A stretch of 64,000 bases of DNA from Curtobacterium sp. UNCCL20 (GCF_900101675.1 NZ_FNKG01000004.1:481367-545366); one strand, 5' to 3'. Numbered from the stretch's first letter, positions 45,738 to 55,393 are shown. Notes: generated by a model not told the origin, from the letters alone. Made by a program: numbers and translations.

Positions 45738-46945
45738 CCGAAGATCCCCTTCCACACGTCGTGCACGCCCTTCGCGAAGTCCGACCCCTGGTACATGTCG
45801 TTCAGCTTGTCACCGAGCATCTCGCCACCCGTCCCGCCGAGCCAACCCCCGATGGCGCTCCCGACGATACCGCCAACGACGGTCCCGACCCCTGGGAACA
45901 GCGCAGTCCCGATGGCGCCGCCGATCCATGCACCGGCCGCCGCCGCGCCGACTGTCGTGCCTCCCTTGATGACCGTGGTCGTGACCGCGCTCTCGGCGCG
46001 TTGTGAGTCGGACCAGTCGGGGTGGTCGACCTCGTCCTCGTGCCACTGGTCGTTCCACGTAGAGCCCAGCGTGAGGACGGTTCCGGCGACGCCCAAGACC
46101 TTGGTTGCGCCCTTGGCCGCGTCAGGCATCGCCTCGAGCAGGGCGTTCTTGTCCTTCACCAGCAGGTTGTGCGAGCCGTACCGAGGATCGTCGAGGGGAA
46201 TGTCGGGCCCCTTCGGCGGGTACGGAACCTCGAGCCCGCTCGGCGAACGCCACCACTGCTTACCGTTGGCGTCGATGAACGCGGGTGGCGGGGTGCGCAG
46301 CGTCGCCTCTGGGATGACTCCAGCCGGCACAGTGGTGAGCTGACGCCACCGTTCGAGGGTTTCCTGCGAAACCGACATCCCCGCACCGATGATGGCTCCG
46401 GACGTACCACCGCCGACGAAGCTCAAGAACTTCGAGGCCGCTGACTGCTCGTACGCCTTGAGCGCGTTGATCGCGCCCGCGCACTCCTGATCTGCTTGCA
46501 GTGCCGCGGCGTTGAACTGGTCGACTCGTCGCTGCAAGGCACGCTGTTGGTCGTCCCGCGCGTGCTCCGCCGCCGCGACTTCGTCGTCGGTCGCGCCGGC
46601 TGGAGTCGACGTGTCGGCCCCGGCGAAGGCCTGGATGTCCGAGAGGAGCGTCGTCCGCTGTGTCTGGAGCGTCTGCACAGTCGTCGAGTACGTGTCGAGA
46701 GCGCTCTTCGCCTTCGTCGCTGCGTCGACCAGCCCGACCACGTCCGCATCGATCGGCGACAAAGCGTTCCGGAGCGTGGCGGCTTCCGGAGCTTCGTAGA
46801 CATCGGACGACGCGAACGCCTTCCACGCGGCCTCGATCGCGTCGGTCTGGGTCTGCGCCGTGGTTGCGGCAGACACCAGGTCCGCACCAACCGACTCGAG
46901 CGTCGCGGGGTCGGGCAACTCGCTGACAGTGGGGGCGAAGGTCAC
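45734..46945 (-). CDS. Candidate T7SS effector with glycine-zipper C-terminus
   Basis: 403 residues. The first 170 are long amphipathic helices (WXG100/LXG-like hairpin without a clear WxG). A variable middle region contains WWRSPSGLEVPYPPKGPDIP. The C-terminus (about 325-385) is a glycine-zipper stretch, GAAAAGAWIGGAIGTALF and GVGTVVGGIVGSAIGGWLGG, like membrane-inserting toxins. It follows the small WXG100-like gene with an ATGA overlap. The secretion machinery (EccC etc.) is not in the window. I infer a membrane-active effector. Confidence 0.68.
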   Translation of the reverse strand: MTFAPTVSELPDPATLESVGADLVSAATTAQTQTDAIEAAWKAFASSDVYEAPEAATLRNALSPIDADVVGLVDAATKAKSALDTYSTTVQTLQTQRTTLLSDIQAFAGADTSTPAGATDDEVAAAEHARDDQQRALQRRVDQFNAAALQADQECAGAINALKAYEQSAASKFLSFVGGGTSGAIIGAGMSVSQETLERWRQLTTVPAGVIPEATLRTPPPAFIDANGKQWWRSPSGLEVPYPPKGPDIPLDDPRYGSHNLLVKDKNALLEAMPDAAKGATKVLGVAGTVLTLGSTWNDQWHEDEVDHPDWSDSQRAESAVTTTVIKGGTTVGAAAAGAWIGGAIGTALFPGVGTVVGGIVGSAIGGWLGGTGGEMLGDKLNDMYQGSDFAKGVHDVWKGIFG

Positions 46946-47259
46946 TGCTCGATGCCCTTGTTCGCGTTCGCAGCCATCTCCTCGTCGCCGGACGCGTACG
47001 CGTTCGCGATCGATCGCGCCGCCGCGACGGACGCGGTCACCCGGCTCCCGATCGACGCGAGTCGGATCTCTCCTGGGTTCTGCTTGAACGCGCTGAGTGC
47101 CGTCGCGGTGTTCATCGCACGCGCTGCGAGCGACTCCGCTGCACCGGCGGCGTTCTGCAACGACTGCTCTGCCGTCGCCATGTCAGCGAGTGCGGTCTCC
47201 GCGTCCGAGATCGCTCGGTCGAAGGCGGCTGGATCGAGCCGCCATCCGTTGATCGCCAT
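46942..47259 (-). CDS. WXG100-like small helical protein (DUF6507-like)
   Basis: 105 residues. NGWRLDPAAFDRAI at the start and two long helices are followed by AYASGDEEMAANA, which contains a YxxxD secretion signal (Tyr88, Asp92) typical of type VII substrates. It resembles DUF6507 proteins of actinobacteria. First gene of the overlapping operon running down to 44234; probably the secretion partner of the effector. Confidence 0.75.
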   Translation of the reverse strand: MAINGWRLDPAAFDRAISDAETALADMATAEQSLQNAAGAAESLAARAMNTATALSAFKQNPGEIRLASIGSRVTASVAAARSIANAYASGDEEMAANANKGIEQ

Positions 47260-47386
47260 GCTGCATCCCCCTCAAGTGCTGCGGTGTGTCGGAACCCATC
47301 GAGGATAGCGACCCTCGGGGTTGAGGGGAATCTGCCGTCCTCGATCAATCCGCTACCGTCGAGCGCGACGAGAGACGAGGGACCGT

Positions 47387-47563
47387 GTGATCTGGATCAT
47401 CGGCGCCGTCCTCATGCTCGTCGTCCTCGCCCTGCACGATCGCCCGGGCTGGCTCTTCTGGATCCCAGCGACGATCGCACTCCTCGGTGCCGGTTCGGTC
47501 TGGTACCTCCCGCCGGTGTTGACCCCGCGCTGGTTCCGCGCGCTCCGCGCCGGCTGGCGCTGA
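47387..47563 (+). CDS. Small membrane protein, 58 aa
   Basis: Start GTG 47387 with GAGG about 6 bases upstream. Two hydrophobic segments are separated by LHDRPGW, and the end TPRWFRALRAGWR recalls the P-W-Y/F-R tail of the T7SS-locus membrane proteins at 43678 and 45432. It lies divergent from the operon and may be a shortened relative. Confidence 0.6.
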   Translation: MIWIIGAVLMLVVLALHDRPGWLFWIPATIALLGAGSVWYLPPVLTPRWFRALRAGWR

Positions 47564-47572
47564 CGCCCCACC

Positions 47573-47614
47573 GGACTGGAGGCGCGGCACCTGCCCGCAC
47601 CGCGCCTCCAGTCC
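47573..47614. terminator. Terminator-like hairpin made of the GGACTGGAGGCGCGG element
   Basis: GGACTGGAGGCGCGG (47573-47587) and its exact complement (47600-47614) form a 15-bp stem with a 12-base loop between the convergent 58-aa gene and the GH36 gene. A degenerate duplicate lies at 44051-44092. Confidence 0.6.
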
Positions 47615-47652
47615 CAGAGCGGGCCCCGTCTGCCATCCGACGCCCGCCCTGG

Positions 47653-49791
47653 TCAGCGCCCCGCGTCCGTCCCCTCCGGCCGGGTGGCGGGCTCGCGCCG
47701 GATGCGGAGCACCCGCGCCGTCGGCGTCGCCCCGCCGTGGTCGACGTGCAACACCCCCGCCGACGCATCCCACGACACGTCCCACGCCCCGAACTCGGTC
47801 GGGAACAGGGGCGACACCGTGATCGACCGCCCGAGGAACGCCGGCAGCGGCAACGACACCGCCGACCGAGCCCCCGGCAGCGCCCACACCGACAGGTACA
47901 GGTCCCCGTCGGGCACGGCGAGGCCGAGGGCGACCCAGGTGTCCTCCCACCCGGGCAGTCCGAGCGGCCACACCGGCACCGACGTGTCGACGACCTCGAG
48001 CACCTGTCGGTGCGCGGCGATGGCCGACCCCACGACTGCGCGCTGCGCGATGGACATCGAATTGAGGTACCCGGACAGGTACATCCGCCCGAGCACCCCG
48101 TTCACCAGGGAGAACGCGAACAGGTCGTCGGGCATCGTCGGCGCCGGGTAGGCCCAGTTCCCGGCCTGCTCCGGCAGCATCGCCGCGGGTGCAGCGGCGG
48201 CGATGGACGCGTACAGCACCGGGTCCTGCTGGTCCGAGGTGGACTGCATGTGCAGCCGCGAGAGCATGGCGGAGTCGGCGCGCATCGCTCCCGAGGCGCA
48301 GTTCTCGATGAGCAACTCCGGGTACCGCGCCTGCACGTCGTCGAGCCAGTCGAGCAGCGCACGCGAGTGTTCGAGCGACCCGGACCACGGCCCGGTCATC
48401 GTGTTGGAGTCCATCTTGACGAAGCTGACGCCGAGCGAACCGACGAGCCGGTCGACCACTGCGTCGAGGTGCGCCCGGGCCTCCGGCGAGCGCAGGTCGA
48501 GCAGGTGCCGTCCGTGCTCCGCGACCCGCACCCCGTGGTGGTGCACGAAGGCGGACTCCGGCAGGGTCGACGCCAGCGGCGAGTGGATGCCGATGACCTC
48601 GGGCTCGAGCCAGAGGCCGGCCTGCATCCCGCGGGAGCGGATGTGGTCGATGACGGACCCGAGCCCGCCCGGGAACCGCGAGGCCGCCGGCTCCCACTGC
48701 CCGACGGTGTCCCACCAGTGCCCTTCGGCGTACCAGCCGGCGTCGATGCAGAACAGGTCGGCTCCGGCTTCGGCGGCCGCGTCGATCAACGGCAGCAGCT
48801 TCTCCGTGGTCGGGTCGCCCATGAGCGTGTTCATGTAGTCGTTGAACACGAGCGGCAGGGCGCGGTCGGCCTCCCGGAGGTGCCGGAAGGCCCGTCGCTG
48901 CTCGGTGAGCACGGCGAACGCGGACTCCACCGACGACGCGATCCCGACCGACACCGGCACGGACACGAACGGGCGGTCACGCGCGACGACCGCGGTCCAC
49001 TGGTGCTCCTGGTCGGTCGGCCCGCTGCACAGCAGGTACGCCTCGTGCCGGGTCTCCCCCAGCTCGTACAGCCACGGCCCGTTGTGCTCGACCTGCCACA
49101 CGAGCGCGTACCCGGACGCTCCGTCAGCATCCGCGGTCAGCACCCCGATCGGCAGCGCCTCCCCGGTCGACCACGACCCCCGGTTCTGCACGACGGCGCG
49201 GCTGCGCGGCGGGTGGTGCTGCGCCTCGCGGTCGATGCGCGCGAGCCCGATCGACCGCAGCGGATCGGTCCGCCACCGGCTCTCCGCCGCCCAGTCGTTG
49301 TCGGCGTGCAGCAGTGACAGACCGTCGATGCCGACACCCGAGTCGGCCAGGAACGCGCCGGTCGCGAACGACGACACGAAGTCCACGACGTGCTCGCCGT
49401 CGCCGTCCACGGACACCTCGGTCCACGTCTGGAACGCTGCGACACCGGCGCGAGTCCGGAACACCGACTCGGTCTGGAGGCCCGTGGCCGCGTCCGCCTG
49501 CACGATCCGGAACCACGGGTCGGTCCCGTCCTCGGACACGTGGTGCGACACGGGTCGCAGTCGCGCCCCGATCGTGGAGTCGACGTGCCGGAAGCCGCCC
49601 GGGAACCGGCCGTGGCCGATCGTGGTCAGCTCGACGAGGGGCTGCGGGTCGTCGGGCCCGTCGACGAGCACCCCGCCGGCGGGCACGAACGACACGAGCG
49701 CCGCGGGCTGCTCCGGGTCGACGCGGAACCGCGCGGCGAACCCGTCCGTGACCCAGTCGACGACGGCGCCGCCCGAGGACGAGATGCTCAC
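47653..49791 (-). CDS. GH36 alpha-galactosidase (first copy)
   Basis: 712 residues. N-terminal beta-supersandwich, then a TIM-barrel with FCIDAGWYAEG, LEPEVI, nucleophile Asp461 (FVKMDSN) and acid/base Asp506 (NCASGAMRADSAML). It removes alpha-1,6-galactose from oligosaccharides in the cytosol (no signal peptide). The GTG start 49791 overlaps the stop of the ABC ATPase gene (GTGA), making it the last gene of the transporter operon. SGAMRAD departs from the usual SGGxRxD, which could affect specificity. Confidence 0.9.
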   Translation of the reverse strand: MSISSSGGAVVDWVTDGFAARFRVDPEQPAALVSFVPAGGVLVDGPDDPQPLVELTTIGHGRFPGGFRHVDSTIGARLRPVSHHVSEDGTDPWFRIVQADAATGLQTESVFRTRAGVAAFQTWTEVSVDGDGEHVVDFVSSFATGAFLADSGVGIDGLSLLHADNDWAAESRWRTDPLRSIGLARIDREAQHHPPRSRAVVQNRGSWSTGEALPIGVLTADADGASGYALVWQVEHNGPWLYELGETRHEAYLLCSGPTDQEHQWTAVVARDRPFVSVPVSVGIASSVESAFAVLTEQRRAFRHLREADRALPLVFNDYMNTLMGDPTTEKLLPLIDAAAEAGADLFCIDAGWYAEGHWWDTVGQWEPAASRFPGGLGSVIDHIRSRGMQAGLWLEPEVIGIHSPLASTLPESAFVHHHGVRVAEHGRHLLDLRSPEARAHLDAVVDRLVGSLGVSFVKMDSNTMTGPWSGSLEHSRALLDWLDDVQARYPELLIENCASGAMRADSAMLSRLHMQSTSDQQDPVLYASIAAAAPAAMLPEQAGNWAYPAPTMPDDLFAFSLVNGVLGRMYLSGYLNSMSIAQRAVVGSAIAAHRQVLEVVDTSVPVWPLGLPGWEDTWVALGLAVPDGDLYLSVWALPGARSAVSLPLPAFLGRSITVSPLFPTEFGAWDVSWDASAGVLHVDHGGATPTARVLRIRREPATRPEGTDAGR

Positions 49792-50681
49792 CGTGCTCCG
49801 ACGGGCGCCGGCTCGCTCGACACCCACGCACCGACCGTGTGGTCGTAGCAGATGGTGTTGTCGATCGAGGAGCGGTCGAGCGCGGGACCGGCGGTGACAC
49901 GGCGCTCCCCGCGCTCCGGGTCCGGAGCGGCCTCGGCGAGCAGCCGCGTGTAGTCGTGCTGCGGGTCGAGGATGACCGCGTCCGAGGGGCCCCGCTCGAC
50001 GACCCGGCCGCGGTACAGCACCAGGATCTCGTCGGAGAAGTGCCGCGCGGTCGCCAGGTCGTGCGTGATGTAGAGGACGGCGAGCCGGTCCTCCCGCTGC
50101 AGGCGCCCGAGCAGGTTGAGCACGCTCAACCGGATGGACACGTCGAGCATCGACACGGGTTCGTCGGCGACGAGCACCTGCGCGCCCGGTGCCAGCGCCC
50201 GCGCGATCGCGACGCGCTGCCGCTGCCCGCCGGAGAGCTCGTGCGGACGACGGGTCGCGAAGTCCTCGTCGAGGTTGACGCGGCCGAGGAGCTCCCGGAC
50301 CCGGGCGGCGGTCTCCTCGGCGCCGTGCGTCCGGTGGTGCAGCTGCAGCGGCCGGGCGATGTGGTGCTCGATGGAGTGGAACGGGTTGAGCGAGGCGAAC
50401 GGGTCCTGGAACACCATCTGCACGTGCCGTCGGTACAGGCTCCCGATCACCGGGGTGCCGTCGTCGAGCCGGACGTCGATCGAGCCGCGCGTGGTGGACT
50501 CGAGCTTCGCGAGCATCCGGGCGATCGTGGACTTGCCCGACCCGGACTCCCCGACCAGGGCGACGGTGCGCCCGGGCTGGAGCTCGAACGACACGTCGTC
50601 GACGGCGCGCAGGGTCTGGCGGCGCAGGCCCTTCCGGGTGTGGAAGTCCTTGCCGAGGTGGCTGACGGTGACGCTGGTCAT
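49788..50681 (-). CDS. Opp/Dpp-type ABC ATPase (F-type)
   Basis: 297 residues: VGESGSGKSTIARML, FQDPFASLNP, ELSGGQRQRVAIARAL, VLVADEPVSMLDVS and THDLATARHF. Second ATPase of an oligopeptide-type transporter. In this gene context it probably serves an oligosaccharide. It overlaps both neighbours by four bases. Confidence 0.93.
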   Translation of the reverse strand: MTSVTVSHLGKDFHTRKGLRRQTLRAVDDVSFELQPGRTVALVGESGSGKSTIARMLAKLESTTRGSIDVRLDDGTPVIGSLYRRHVQMVFQDPFASLNPFHSIEHHIARPLQLHHRTHGAEETAARVRELLGRVNLDEDFATRRPHELSGGQRQRVAIARALAPGAQVLVADEPVSMLDVSIRLSVLNLLGRLQREDRLAVLYITHDLATARHFSDEILVLYRGRVVERGPSDAVILDPQHDYTRLLAEAAPDPERGERRVTAGPALDRSSIDNTICYDHTVGAWVSSEPAPVGAR

Positions 50682-51619
50682 GAGGCGATCTCCTCGTCGA
50701 TGCCGGAGTCGACCCCGGAGCGGATGAACGCCCCGCGCTCCCCCGACAGGCTCGGGAACGACTGCAGCAGCCGCTTCGTGTACGGGTGCTTCGGTTCGTG
50801 CTGGATGACCGAGGCGCGGTCGAACTCGACGACCTCGCCCCGGAGCATGATCGCGATCCGGTCGCTGATCTCGAGCAGCAGCGGCAGGTCGTGCGTGATG
50901 AACACGACCGCGAAGCCGAGCTCGTCGCGCAGCCGGACGATCTCGCGGAGGATCTCCCGCTGCACCACCACGTCGAGCGCGGTGGTCGGCTCGTCCATGA
51001 TCATGATCTGCGGTTCGAGCAGCATCGCCATCGCGATCATGACGCGCTGCCGCATGCCGCCGGAGAGCTCGTGCGGGTACGCCGTGATGCGGCCGGGGTC
51101 GACACCGACGCGACTGAGGGCGTCCTCGGCGATGGCGCGCCGCTCCTTGCGGGACAGCCCACGGCGGTGCTCCTTGAGCGCGTCGTCGAGCTGGGCGCGG
51201 ATCGTGGTGACCGGGTTGAGCGCGTTCATCGCTCCCTGGAACACCATCGACAGCTTCGACCAGCGCACGGCCCGGAGCGCCTCGTGCCCGAGGCCGAGCA
51301 GGTCGACGTCGCTGCCGTCGCGGTCGTGGAACGTGATGCTGCCCGAGGTGACCTTCGCCGGCGGCCGGTGCAGCCGGGTGATGGCGTAGGCGAGGGTGGT
51401 CTTGCCGCAGCCGGACTCCCCGGCGAGCCCGAGGATCTCCCCCGGGGCGAGGGTGAGTGAGACGTCCTTGACCGCGTGCACGGGGTGCTCGGTCTCGTAG
51501 ACGACGTCGAGGTGCTCGATCGTGAGCACCGCCTCGCGGCGTGAGCCGCCAGGGGCGGCGGTGCCGGGTCGCCCGGTCCCGGGGACGGGACGGTCGGGGT
51601 CGGTCTCGGTGGCGGTCAT
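50678..51619 (-). CDS. Opp/Dpp-type ABC ATPase (D-type)
   Basis: 313 residues: LAGESGCGKTTLAYAI, VFQGAMNALNPV, ELSGGMRQRVMIAMAMLL, IMDEPTTALDVVVQ, FITHDLPLLLEISDR and the C-terminal HPYTKRLLQSFP typical of OppD/DppD. The start ATG 51619 overlaps the permease stop. First ATPase of the transporter. Confidence 0.93.
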   Translation of the reverse strand: MTATETDPDRPVPGTGRPGTAAPGGSRREAVLTIEHLDVVYETEHPVHAVKDVSLTLAPGEILGLAGESGCGKTTLAYAITRLHRPPAKVTSGSITFHDRDGSDVDLLGLGHEALRAVRWSKLSMVFQGAMNALNPVTTIRAQLDDALKEHRRGLSRKERRAIAEDALSRVGVDPGRITAYPHELSGGMRQRVMIAMAMLLEPQIMIMDEPTTALDVVVQREILREIVRLRDELGFAVVFITHDLPLLLEISDRIAIMLRGEVVEFDRASVIQHEPKHPYTKRLLQSFPSLSGERGAFIRSGVDSGIDEEIAS

Positions 51620-52674
51620 CGGCCGGCCCCCTTCGTGTCGTGGCCGGCGGTGGCGGCGCTGGTCGTGCCTCCAGGCCGGGTGGAACGTGCCGCGCGACGG
51701 AGGCGACGTTCGCGGCGGCGCTGGGCCCGTACGTTCGCGAGTCGCGGGTTGATCACCTCGTCGATCGAGAAGTTCACGAGCGACAGGCCCATGCCGAGCA
51801 GTGCGATGAGGAGCCCGGGCGGGACGAACCACCACCACGCACCGTTGGCGAGGGCGAAGCCGTTCTGGGCGTAGAAGAGCATCGTGCCGAGGGTCGACGA
51901 GTTCGACGCCCCGAGGCCGAGGAACGAGAGCCCCGCTTCCCCGAGGATCGCCGCGATCACCGCGAAGACGAACTGCGACGCGAGGACGGGCAGCAGGTTC
52001 GGCAGGATCTCGACCGCGATCACCCGCCACGGCCGCTCCCCGGCGACCCGGGCGGCGGAGACGTAGTCGCGGTTGCGGATCGACATCGTCTGCGCGCGGA
52101 GGACCCGGGCGGACCCGGCCCACGACGTGATCGCGAGGACGACGGCGATGGTCCAGAGCCCGCGCGCCTCACGCGGCACCAGGCCCGAGATGACGATCAC
52201 GAGGGGCAGACCCGGGATGACGAGGAAGACGTTCGAGAAGAGCGAGAAGGCCTCGTCCATGATCCCGCCCAGGTACGCGCCGAGGATGCCGAAGAACGCG
52301 GACAGCACCGTGGCGAGCAGCCCGACGATGAGGCCGATCTGCAGGCTGCCCCGGGTGGCGAAGGCGAGCTGGGCGAGGACGTCCTGGCCCGTCTGCGTCG
52401 TGCCGAGGAGGTTCTCGCCGCTCGGCGGCTGCAGCCCGGAGTCGCGGATGGTGGTGGGGTCGCCGACGAGCAGCGGTCCGATCACGCCGAACAGGGTGAC
52501 GCCGGCGACGAGGACGATGCCCGTGACGAGCCACGGGGTCAGGGTCGGCAGGAAGCGACGGATGCCGCCCTTGCTGCCCCTGCCGGCTCGGCGGGTGGCG
52601 ATCGACGTGGTGGTGTCGGCCTCCTCGGCGAGCGCGCCGATGGTGGGTTCGGTGTCCTGCTGGATGTTGGTCAC
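51616..52674 (-). CDS. Opp/Dpp-type ABC permease (C-type)
   Basis: 352 residues. A polar N-terminal head precedes six helices, with the EAA-type loop AARVAGERPWRVIAVEILPNLLP. HPLGTDxxGRD-like region reads NLLGTTQTGQDVLAQL. The Arg-rich C-tail is unusually long. It pairs with the permease upstream. Confidence 0.92.
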   Translation of the reverse strand: MTNIQQDTEPTIGALAEEADTTTSIATRRAGRGSKGGIRRFLPTLTPWLVTGIVLVAGVTLFGVIGPLLVGDPTTIRDSGLQPPSGENLLGTTQTGQDVLAQLAFATRGSLQIGLIVGLLATVLSAFFGILGAYLGGIMDEAFSLFSNVFLVIPGLPLVIVISGLVPREARGLWTIAVVLAITSWAGSARVLRAQTMSIRNRDYVSAARVAGERPWRVIAVEILPNLLPVLASQFVFAVIAAILGEAGLSFLGLGASNSSTLGTMLFYAQNGFALANGAWWWFVPPGLLIALLGMGLSLVNFSIDEVINPRLANVRAQRRRERRLRRAARSTRPGGTTSAATAGHDTKGAGR

Positions 52675-52686
52675 GTCGTCTCCTCC

Positions 52687-53676
52687 CTAGCTCCGGGCCC
52701 GCGTCCGCGGGTCGATGAGTCCGTACAGCAGGTCGACGACGAGGTTCGCGCCGAGCACCGCCAGCGTGATGAACAGGAAGATGCCCTGCATGAGCGCGTA
52801 GTCGTTGTTGGTCACCGCGGAGAGGAGCTTCGACCCGATGCCCGGGTACGAGAAGACCTGCTCGGTGACGACGGAGCCGGACACGATGAACCCGAGGGAG
52901 ATCGCGAAGCCGGCGACGGACGGCAGCACGGCGTTCCGTGCCGCGTAGTTGCGGAGGATCGTGCCGTTCGGCAGTCCCTTCGCCTGGGCGGTGGTGATGT
53001 AGTCCTCGGACAGCGTCGACACCATCATGTTGCGCATCCCGAGCAGCCAGCCGCCGAGGGACGCGAGCACGATCGTCAGCGCCGGCAGCACCCCGTACTT
53101 GATCGCGGAGCCGATGAACTCGGCGTTGAACCCGGGTGTCAGCACGACGTCGTAGCCGCCCTGGGACGGGAACAGGTGCATGCCGGTGGCGAAGAAGTAC
53201 ACCAGGATCAGCGCGAGCCAGAAGTACGGCACCGCGGCGAGCAGGGTGGTGGCGGGGACGAACGAGTCGAGCCAGGTGCCGGGCTTCCACCCGACGAAGG
53301 CGCCGAGGCCGACCCCGATGATCGCCGCGAGAATCGTGGCGATGCCGACGAGGGCGATGGTCCACGGCAGTGAGCTGGCGATCACCTCGGTGACGGGGGC
53401 CGGGAAGTAGCTGACGGACACACCGAGGTCACCGCGGAACACGTTGCCGAGGTACTGGCCGTACTGGACGATGAGCGGTTCCGAGGAATCGCCACCGAGG
53501 AGCAGCTCGTACGCCTGCCGGGTCGCCGGGGTCACCTGTCCGCCGCGCTGCTGGAGCTTGGCGAGCAGGATGTCCACCGGGTTCCCGGGCAGGAGCCTGG
53601 GGATGATGAAGTTCAGCGTCAGTGCCGCCCACAGGGCGACGATGTAGAAGCCGATCTTGCGCAGGAAGTAGGTCAT
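52687..53676 (-). CDS. Opp/Dpp-type ABC permease (B-type)
   Basis: 329 residues, six helices. The N-terminal FLRKIGFYIVALWAALTLNFIIPRLLPGNP and the coupling loop TAQAKGLPNGTILRNYAARNAVLP are typical of DppB. Second gene of the transporter operon after the binding protein, 12 bp before the C-type permease. Confidence 0.93.
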   Translation of the reverse strand: MTYFLRKIGFYIVALWAALTLNFIIPRLLPGNPVDILLAKLQQRGGQVTPATRQAYELLLGGDSSEPLIVQYGQYLGNVFRGDLGVSVSYFPAPVTEVIASSLPWTIALVGIATILAAIIGVGLGAFVGWKPGTWLDSFVPATTLLAAVPYFWLALILVYFFATGMHLFPSQGGYDVVLTPGFNAEFIGSAIKYGVLPALTIVLASLGGWLLGMRNMMVSTLSEDYITTAQAKGLPNGTILRNYAARNAVLPSVAGFAISLGFIVSGSVVTEQVFSYPGIGSKLLSAVTNNDYALMQGIFLFITLAVLGANLVVDLLYGLIDPRTRARS

Positions 53677-53710
53677 CGTCGAGTGCTCCTCGGTCGCGAC
53701 TCCATCGGGG

Positions 53711-55393
53711 TCAGCCCTTCGCCGGCTTGAGCGCCTTGAAGATCTCGGCGTTGTCCGGGCTCGCCCAGACGGCCGGGAAGGCGTAGAGGTTCTTCTCGGT
53801 GGGCCAGCCGGTGAACTTCGCGGCGTGGAACTCGCTCGTCGTGCCGCCGGTCATCACCGGGATGTAGGGCATGTCCTCGACGACGTGCTTCTGGATGACG
53901 TCGAGCAGGGGCTGCGTCGCCGCGGTGTCGTCCGGGTTCGTCGCCGCGAGCTTCGTGAGCGCGCTGTCGACCTCGGGGTTGCTGTAGCGGGCGATGTTCA
54001 TCGGGGCCGCTTCACCGACCTTCGCGGTGTTCGCCGTCGAGAAGTAGTTGTTGTACAGGTAGTACGGGTTCGCGGTCGGGCCCTGGCCGAGCGAGTCGAT
54101 CGCGAGCTGGTAGTCGCCCTTCGTCTTCTTGTCGGTCCACTCGTTCCACGACGACTGCTGCGCCTTGAGCTCGATGCCCGCGGCCTTCAGCTGCTGCGCC
54201 ATCGTGTCGATCGCGGTGATGTAGTCGGTCCAGCCGGTGACGACCTCGACGGTCAGCGACAGGCGCTTGCCGTCCTTCGCGAAGATCCCGTCGGAGCCCT
54301 TGGTGTACCCGGCGCCCTCGAGCGTCTTCGCCGCGGCGTCCTTGTCGGCGCTCTCCGGCATGATCGCCGGCGAGACGTCCTTCGAGATGGTGTCCTTCTG
54401 CGTCGTGGTGAGCGCGAAGGTCGGCGAGATCTCGCTGGCGGTGTTCGTGAACGCGAGAGAGTTGAGCTGCTTGCGGTTGATCGCGTCGGCGATCGCGTGC
54501 CGCACGGCCGGGTCGGTCTGCGGGCCGCTGCAGCCCATCGCCTCGGACGAGCAGGTCAGGAGCGCCATCTGGTTCTGGCCGACGGTGATGCCGTCGTAGC
54601 CCGGGTACTTGCCGGGGATGTCGTCCATGTTCGGCACCGGGCCGGTCTGCCAGTCGATGGAGCCCTGCGAGAGGGCGTCCGCGCCGGCGGTGTTGCCGGA
54701 GAGCGACAGGTAGCGGATCGTCTTCACCGCCGGGGCGCCGCCCCAGTAGGTCTTGTTGGCCTCGAGCGTGAAGGCCTGCGCCTTGAAGGTGCCGAGCGTG
54801 TACGGGCCGGTGCCGACCGGCTTCCGGACGACGTCGGTGGTCGGGTCGATGTCCTTCCACAGGTGCTCCGGCACGATCCAGGTCTTGCCGAGCAGGTTCG
54901 GGCCGAGCACGAACGACGGCTTGGCGAACGTCACGACGACCTTGTCATCGCCCTCGGCCTTGGCGGTGCCGTCGTAGCCGATCGAGTTGAGCGCCTTCTG
55001 CTTCTTGAGCATGTCAAGCGTGAACACGACGTCCTTCGAGGTGAAGGGCTTGCCGTCGCTCCACTTGACGCCGTCCCGCAGCGTGATGGTGAGCTGCGTG
55101 CCGTCGCTGTTCCACTCGGACGACTTGCCGAGCAGCGGCTTCGGGTCGTTCGTGTTGACGTTCGTGATGAAGAACAGGGACTCGTAGATCGTGCCGACAC
55201 CGCCGATGTTCGACGGGGACCACGGGTTGTAGTTGATCTGGTAGTCGCCGGACTGTCCGGTGTACGCGACCAGGGTGGAGTCGGCGGCGCCGGTGCTGGC
55301 GGTGCCGCTGGAGCTGCAGCCGCTCAGCGCGAGGCCGGCTGCGAGGAGAACGGCACCGCCGATGGCGAGCCGTGAACGGGTTGTCTTGAACAT
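53711..55393 (-). CDS. SBP_bac_5 family substrate-binding lipoprotein
   Basis: 560 residues. Signal with lipobox ALSGC (Cys26) and the three-domain cluster C binding-protein fold (DGVKWSDGKPFTSKDVVFTLDML, PVGTGPYTL, ADAINRKQLN). Homologues bind peptides, but several in sugar clusters bind beta-manno- or cello-oligosaccharides. The neighbours favour that here (inference). First gene of the transporter/GH36 operon and divergent from the beta-mannosidase. Confidence 0.93.
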   Translation of the reverse strand: MFKTTRSRLAIGGAVLLAAGLALSGCSSSGTASTGAADSTLVAYTGQSGDYQINYNPWSPSNIGGVGTIYESLFFITNVNTNDPKPLLGKSSEWNSDGTQLTITLRDGVKWSDGKPFTSKDVVFTLDMLKKQKALNSIGYDGTAKAEGDDKVVVTFAKPSFVLGPNLLGKTWIVPEHLWKDIDPTTDVVRKPVGTGPYTLGTFKAQAFTLEANKTYWGGAPAVKTIRYLSLSGNTAGADALSQGSIDWQTGPVPNMDDIPGKYPGYDGITVGQNQMALLTCSSEAMGCSGPQTDPAVRHAIADAINRKQLNSLAFTNTASEISPTFALTTTQKDTISKDVSPAIMPESADKDAAAKTLEGAGYTKGSDGIFAKDGKRLSLTVEVVTGWTDYITAIDTMAQQLKAAGIELKAQQSSWNEWTDKKTKGDYQLAIDSLGQGPTANPYYLYNNYFSTANTAKVGEAAPMNIARYSNPEVDSALTKLAATNPDDTAATQPLLDVIQKHVVEDMPYIPVMTGGTTSEFHAAKFTGWPTEKNLYAFPAVWASPDNAEIFKALKPAKG

